Shown here piece after piece: positions 59,557-64,000 of a DNA stretch of 64,000 nucleotides. This stretch comes from Rhynochetos jubatus (lineage: Eukaryota > Chordata > Aves > Eurypygiformes > Rhynochetidae), in the NCBI GenBank assembly GCA_027574665.1, contig CM050690.1:37539165-37603164 (forward strand). The letters run 5' to 3'. A model generated the notes under the pieces. It saw only the letters and a list, made by a program, of their open reading frames with translations. It ran no database searches and was not told the origin of the DNA. Position numbers and translations under genes: made by a program. The stretch's first letter is position 1. Every line of letters starts with the position of its first letter.

Positions 59557-61124
59557 TGTCGGGATGGTGACGGGTGAGCTGGGGAGAAAGCATGGCCCCC
59601 CATGCAGAGTAGGAAAAGGTAGTCTGGAAAGTACATAGCATAAAAGAGGTCCATAGCGGATCTACAGCTTTGGTGAGTTTTGTCAGCAGATGCCCAAGAG
59701 GTCCTTTTGGAGGCGTGACCTCCATAGCTGTGAGTCACAAGATCGCGTGTCAGGTGTTAATTGTGTGTCAATGCCAGGAATATGTAGCACTGAGTTTGTT
59801 AAAGAGACTTGTCAAGAGATTTACCAAAGTCCTAGGCTTTTCTCCTTGCTTTTTGATTTGTTTCTTTGCTTCTACTTAAAGGGAAAATTGTTGTCTGATG
59901 AGCAGAAGCAGGAGAAGGTAATTATACAGGGCTACAGACACTGTGGATGTCACAAAAACAAAGTTGTGAAAGGCAAAAACATTTCTGCTTTAGTAGTAGA
60001 AAAATTTCATTATTAATACAAAGACTAGACTGACAAGATGTTATTTTTTCAGGGAATGTTAAAGTATTCTTGTACAAAAAAAAAAAAAAATTGCAAAAAG
60101 GGATCACAAAGCAGTAGGGAAAGCTTCAGAGAGAAGTTTAGGAAACCCAAAGAGACCAGGGAACAAAGAACAAACTAGGAGGAGGAGTAAGAATTCTAAA
60201 AGTAATAAAGCTTAATACAAGTTAATATTTTCTATCTAGTTGTACTTTGGTAAATTTCTGAGTATCTCCTTTCCTTTTGATCCTAGATATGTGCTTGTAA
60301 GTCCCTTGCTCTGTTGGTTTCTGCTCTATGTTCCTCTTAGTAACAAATTAAATGAAATACTTGGAACACAACACACATTGTACTGAATTCCGAGAGAACA
60401 TTTCTTAAAAGTATCTCAAAAGCTGACTGCTATTTTTCTGTCATGCCATGCAAATATGCCCCAAAAGTGCTTGGCACAGAGATATATTATAGAATAGCAT
60501 AATGGGCTGGAGAGATGGTGCTGCGATTATCTGTCCTGGCTTCCTGTACAACACAGACCATAGGATTTTCTTGCATTCCAGCTTGGCTGTTTTTCTAAAT
60601 GTTATGCTCCAATTTAAAATAAAATAAGAATCACTAATAGTAAATTAATTTCAATTCTTAGTAAAGTATTCCAGTGATAGGTTACTCTCATAGGAGTGGA
60701 TGGAAGAGGCGCCTTGTTCTATTCTGTGCCAAGCTTCCACTTTTGGCATGTGGATATTGTTACATATTTGCAGTGATTGAGTTATTTGTGCTTTTTCTCT
60801 TTGATCCCTTAATAGTTCCAGTTTTCTCATGAAGGCACATATTAGGCATGGCTCCAGTCCTTTAATCATGATCAGTTCCAAGCTTCTTCATGGTGTAGGT
60901 TGAAAATCAAGAGGCAGGGTGGATAAGCTGGATTTTCCCAAAGTCTCAGTGTGCCATGATGTCTGGCTTGGAAGGGCACAAGGCAGTTGGGAAACTTTGC
61001 TCCCTGCTTTGATTGAGAGCTCTGCATTAAAATACAGCCATAGTGGAGTGCAGGCTAGTGATTTCTGCTGCTTCTATCAGCCTAGCATCCTAGGCAGCAG
61101 TCTCCCTTGCGTAGATGCAAGTTT
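59557..61124. other. Non-coding stretch
   Basis: No gene was recognised. A 15-base A run lies at about 60,076-60,090. Confidence 0.4.
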
Positions 61125-61604
61125 TCTCCTGTGGGATAGGCGAGAGAATTAGAAAAACAACCTTGTGGGTTGAGTTAAAAACAGTTTAACAGGACAGCAA
61201 AGGGAGAGGAAATAATAATGATGGAACATAACAAAAGAAGTCATGCACAATACAACAATTGCTCACCACCCAGTGATCAATAGCCTGTCCCTGAACCATG
61301 ATCCCCACCCTGTCAAATCCCCTTAGTTTATACACTGAGCATGATGCCTTATGGCATGAAATATCCCTGTGGTCAGTTCAGGTCAGCTGTCCTGGCTGTG
61401 TCTCCTCCCAGCTTCTTGTAGAGATGTTGAGAGAACAGGGGCAGTATGAGAGACTGAAAAAAAGTCCTTGATTTAATATAAGAATGACCTGGAAACAACT
61501 AAAACGTATGTGTTACCAATACCCTTTTCAGCACAAATCCAAATCATAGCCCCATACTAGCTGCTATGAAGAAAATTAACTTTATCTCAGCCAAAACCAG
61601 CACA
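61125..61604 (+). mobile_element. Truncated solo LTR, same family as at 3.5 kb
   Basis: It shares with the 3,473-4,099 element the ordered landmarks 'gggatagg..gagagaatt', 'gggttgag..aacagtttaa', 'gctcaccacccagtgatca', 'gtttatacactgagcatgat', 'ccatactagctgctatgaag' and the end 'ccaaaaccagcaca'. The first 50 or so bases are missing at the left edge. It also keeps 'ggtcagctgtcctggctgtg', a block lost from the 3.5 kb copy. There are no internal viral genes. Confidence 0.8.
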
Positions 61605-61684
61605 ATTGATGCAGATAGGAAAAATAAATCCAAATATCACAGAAAATTACAAAGTGGTACTGCTCAAGAGTGATTGAATCATCA

Positions 61685-62913
61685 AATCATAGAATCACAG
61701 GATGGTTTAGGTTGGAAGGAACCTTAAAGATCCTCTAGTTCCAACCCCCCTGCCATGGGCAGGGACACCTTCCACTAGACCAGGTTGCTCAAAGCCTCAT
61801 CCAGCCTGGCCTTGAACACTTCCAGGGATGGGGCACCCACAGCTTCTCTGGGCAACCTGTTCCAGTGCCTCACCACCCTCTCTGGGAAGAACTTCTTCCT
61901 GATGTCCAATCTAAACCTTCCCGCTTTCAATTTAAACCCATTACCCTTTGTCCTGTCACTACAGGCCCTTGTAAAAAGTCCCCCCCAGCTTCTTTGTAGG
62001 TCCCTTCAGGTACTGGAAAGGGCTATAAGGTCTCTCCAGAGCCTTGTCTCCTTCAGGCTGAACAAGCCCAATTCTCTCAGCCTTCCTTTGTAGCAGAGGT
62101 GCTCCAGCCCTCTGATCACCTTTGTGGCCTCCTCTGGATTTGTTCCAACTGGTTGATATCCTTCTTATGTTGAGGGCTCCACAGCTGGATGCAGAACGCT
62201 AGGAGAGGTCTCATGAGAGCAAAGGGAATCACCTCCCTCAACCTTGTGGTCACGCTTCTCCAGATACAGCCCAGGACACAGTTGGCTTTCCGGGCTGCCA
62301 GCACACACTGCCGGCTCATGTCCAGCTTTTCATCCCCCAGTACCCCCAAGTCCTTCTCCTCAGGCCTGTTCCTGATCCATTCTCCACCCAGCCTGTACTT
62401 GTGCTTGGGATTGCCCCAACCCAGGTGCAGGACCTTGCACTTGGCCTTGCTCAATTTCATGAGGTTGGCGCAGACCCACCTCTCCAGCCTGTCAAGGTCC
62501 CTCTGGATGGCATCCCTTCCCTTCACAGTGTCAACCGCATCACACAGCTTGGTGTCATCAGCAACAAGGAGGATCAAGGGTGCACTCGATCCCATCATCC
62601 ATGTCACTGACAAAGATGTTAAAACAGGACCGGTCCCAACACTGATCCCTGAGGAACGCTGCTCATCACTGGTCTCCTCTCAGACATTGAGCCATTGACC
62701 ACCACTCTCTGAGCACGACCATCCAGCCAGTTCCTTACCCACCGAGTGGTCCACCTGTCAAATCCATGCCTTTCCAACTTAGAGACAAGGAAGTCGTGCA
62801 GGATGGTGTCAAAGGCTTTGCACAAGTCCAGGTAAATGACATCGTTTTCCCGTCCTCTATCCACCAAGGTCATGACCCCATCGTAGAAGGCCACCATATT
62901 CATCAGGCACGAC
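61685..62913 (-). repeat. CR1 LINE, RT C-terminal half plus 3'UTR, minus strand
   Basis: This is a 1.23-kb CR1 in minus orientation with its tail at 61,685 ('aatcatagaatcacaggatg'). On the minus strand it reads '[20 protein letters not shown]', '[12 protein letters not shown]', then after a frameshift 'LVADDTKLCDAV', where ADD is the RT catalytic motif remnant, and '[16 protein letters not shown]'. It is the least rearranged CR1 of the window. Frameshifts and the missing 5' part make it inactive. Long plus-strand frames over it are antisense shadows. Confidence 0.94.
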
Positions 62914-63539
62914 AAATATTTTGGGATCTTAATAGATCATTCCGTGAAAATGTCAATTCAGCACTCAGTAGCAGTCAGAAAAGTTAAGTAAGTTAGGAAA
63001 GAAATGGAGCTGTCTGTGCCACTGTATAATCCTCCACTTGCCCAAGCCCCTGATTATTGTGTGCAGTTCTGGTTTGCCATAGTTAAAACCATATAGTATG
63101 TCTGGAAAAGGATGAACAGCTAAGAAATAGTTACCATGAAGACAAGTCACTAAGGATTGGAAAAAGACAGGTGAGGGGTGCTTGTAGTCATCTATGAATC
63201 CTGGAGGAAGCACAGAGAAAGTTAGAAGAGGATGAGTAGTCTTCATTTCTTCAGTATCAAGAACTGTAGAGCTTCAAATGAAAAGTGAAAGCAAAACAAG
63301 GTGGTTCTTCACAGAAGATCAGTCAAGCTTTGGAGTTTCTTGCTGTTGGTTTGCAGGCAGCATGAGAACCTGCTCATATAAGTTCAAGTGCTTAAGCAGT
63401 CACGGTCAAGTTCATGGAAAGGAACTCTCTTGAGGGTTGTTAAGTAGATAGAAACCACATGCAGATCACAGCCTCACTGAACTGGAAGTGACTGCATGCT
63501 GGAAGACACACAGGAAGGGAAAACACTCGAGTCACAGAA
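62914..63539. repeat. Possible very old LINE 3' region
   Basis: The stretch 63,160-63,460 contains 'aaggtggttcttcacagaag', 'atcagtcaagctttggagtt' and 'tcttgctg', which recall the 3' end of an old CR1/L2-type LINE on the plus strand. The similarity is weak. The rest of this interval shows nothing. Confidence 0.25.
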
Positions 63540-64000
63540 GGCAAGGACAGGGACTGGGAGAATGGAGAAACACCCATGGTTAGAGAGGATCAAGCTCAAG
63601 ACCACTTAAGGAACCTGAAGGTGCCTAAGTCCATGGGACCTGATGAAATACATCCATGGGTCCTGAAAGATGTAGCGGATGAGATTGCGAAACCTCTATC
63701 AATCATATTCGAGAAGTTGTGGCAGTCTGATGAAGTTCCCACCGATTGGAAAAAGGGAAACATAACCCTCGTCTTTAAAAAGGGAAATAGGGACCCAAGG
63801 AACTACAGGCCAGAGTGTCTCACCTCTGTGCCTGGCAAGATCATGGAGCAGATCCTCCTGGAAACTGTGCTAAGGCACATGGAAAACAAGGAAGTGATTG
63901 GTGACAGCCAACAAATTTGGTGGCCTTCTACGATGGGGTCACAACCTTGGTGGTTAAGGGAAGAGCAACCGATGACATCTGGACTCGTGCAAAGTGTTTG
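63540..64000 (+). repeat. CR1 LINE, RT N-terminal half, running off the window
   Basis: This is CR1 ORF2 in plus orientation. The translation gives '[20 protein letters not shown]', '[20 protein letters not shown]' and '[20 protein letters not shown]', the start of the RT domain. Near 63,920 'acagccaacaaatttgg' jumps into 'tggccttctacgatggggtc', so the segment normally encoding 'GFTKGKSCLTN' has been deleted. The element continues past position 64,000. Confidence 0.9.

Noticed and set aside
3473-61604. One large provirus bounded by the two related LTRs
   Set aside because: The intervening DNA has host exons and many CR1 copies and lacks gag, pol and env.
62189-62698. 169-codon plus-strand frame, with a similar one at 27,804-28,316
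   Set aside because: Both are antisense shadows of CR1 ORF2 on the minus strand. Open antisense frames are typical of this element.
1-64000. CRISPR arrays, tRNA genes, rRNA genes, prokaryotic operons
   Set aside because: No spaced direct repeats, cloverleaf-like segments or compact gene strings were seen. All signals are vertebrate nuclear DNA.

Overview
The window looks like bird nuclear DNA, most likely from a neoavian and possibly a passerine. About fifteen fragments of CR1, the dominant avian LINE, lie on both strands. Two solo LTRs belong to a family that starts with TGTTGTGGTTTAA, which I recognise from avian endogenous retroviruses. The protein-coding pieces found are short exons with vertebrate GT-AG splice sites. 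The rest is AT-rich, intron-like or intergenic DNA. I see no bacterial genes, rRNA, tRNA or CRISPR array.

Layout. Positions 1-15.9 kb hold non-coding DNA with CR1 fragments near 2.9, 4.7-5.7, 7.2-7.5, 10.6-11.2 and 14.4-14.7 kb, and a solo LTR at 3.47-4.10 kb. From 15.9 to 20.3 kb the DNA is richer in G+C. It contains five exons, in order and in phase, of a divergent copy of ELL2, an RNA polymerase II elongation factor. This copy has a CR1 in one intron, a 371-bp antisense LTR with a 6-bp target duplication in its large exon, and an in-frame TGA after the LTR. It therefore looks like an unprocessed pseudogene or a truncated paralogue. From 20.8 to 48.2 kb there is AT-rich DNA with CR1 pieces at 27.7-28.6, 29.2-29.8, 32.7-33.5, 39.0-39.7 and 41.7-43.0 kb, and a probable LTR at 32.06-32.56 kb. 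At 48,190-48,374 there is one 185-bp exon of a Gq-class G-protein alpha subunit, closest to GNA14. It keeps the P-loop and both splice sites but has many unusual substitutions. From 48.4 to 64 kb there are further CR1 fragments (57.2-58.1, 59.5, 61.7-62.9 and 63.5-64.0 kb, the last running off the end) and a second copy of the TGTTGTGG-type LTR (61.1-61.6 kb).

Interpretation. ELL2 and GNA14/GNAQ both lie on the Z chromosome in chicken. Finding decayed or diverged pieces of both within 30 kb suggests sex-chromosome sequence, perhaps a W-linked or duplicated segment, but the sequence alone cannot settle that. I found no undescribed multi-gene system. The strongest observations are the ELL2-like copy with its exon-disrupting LTR, and the divergent Gq-alpha exon.
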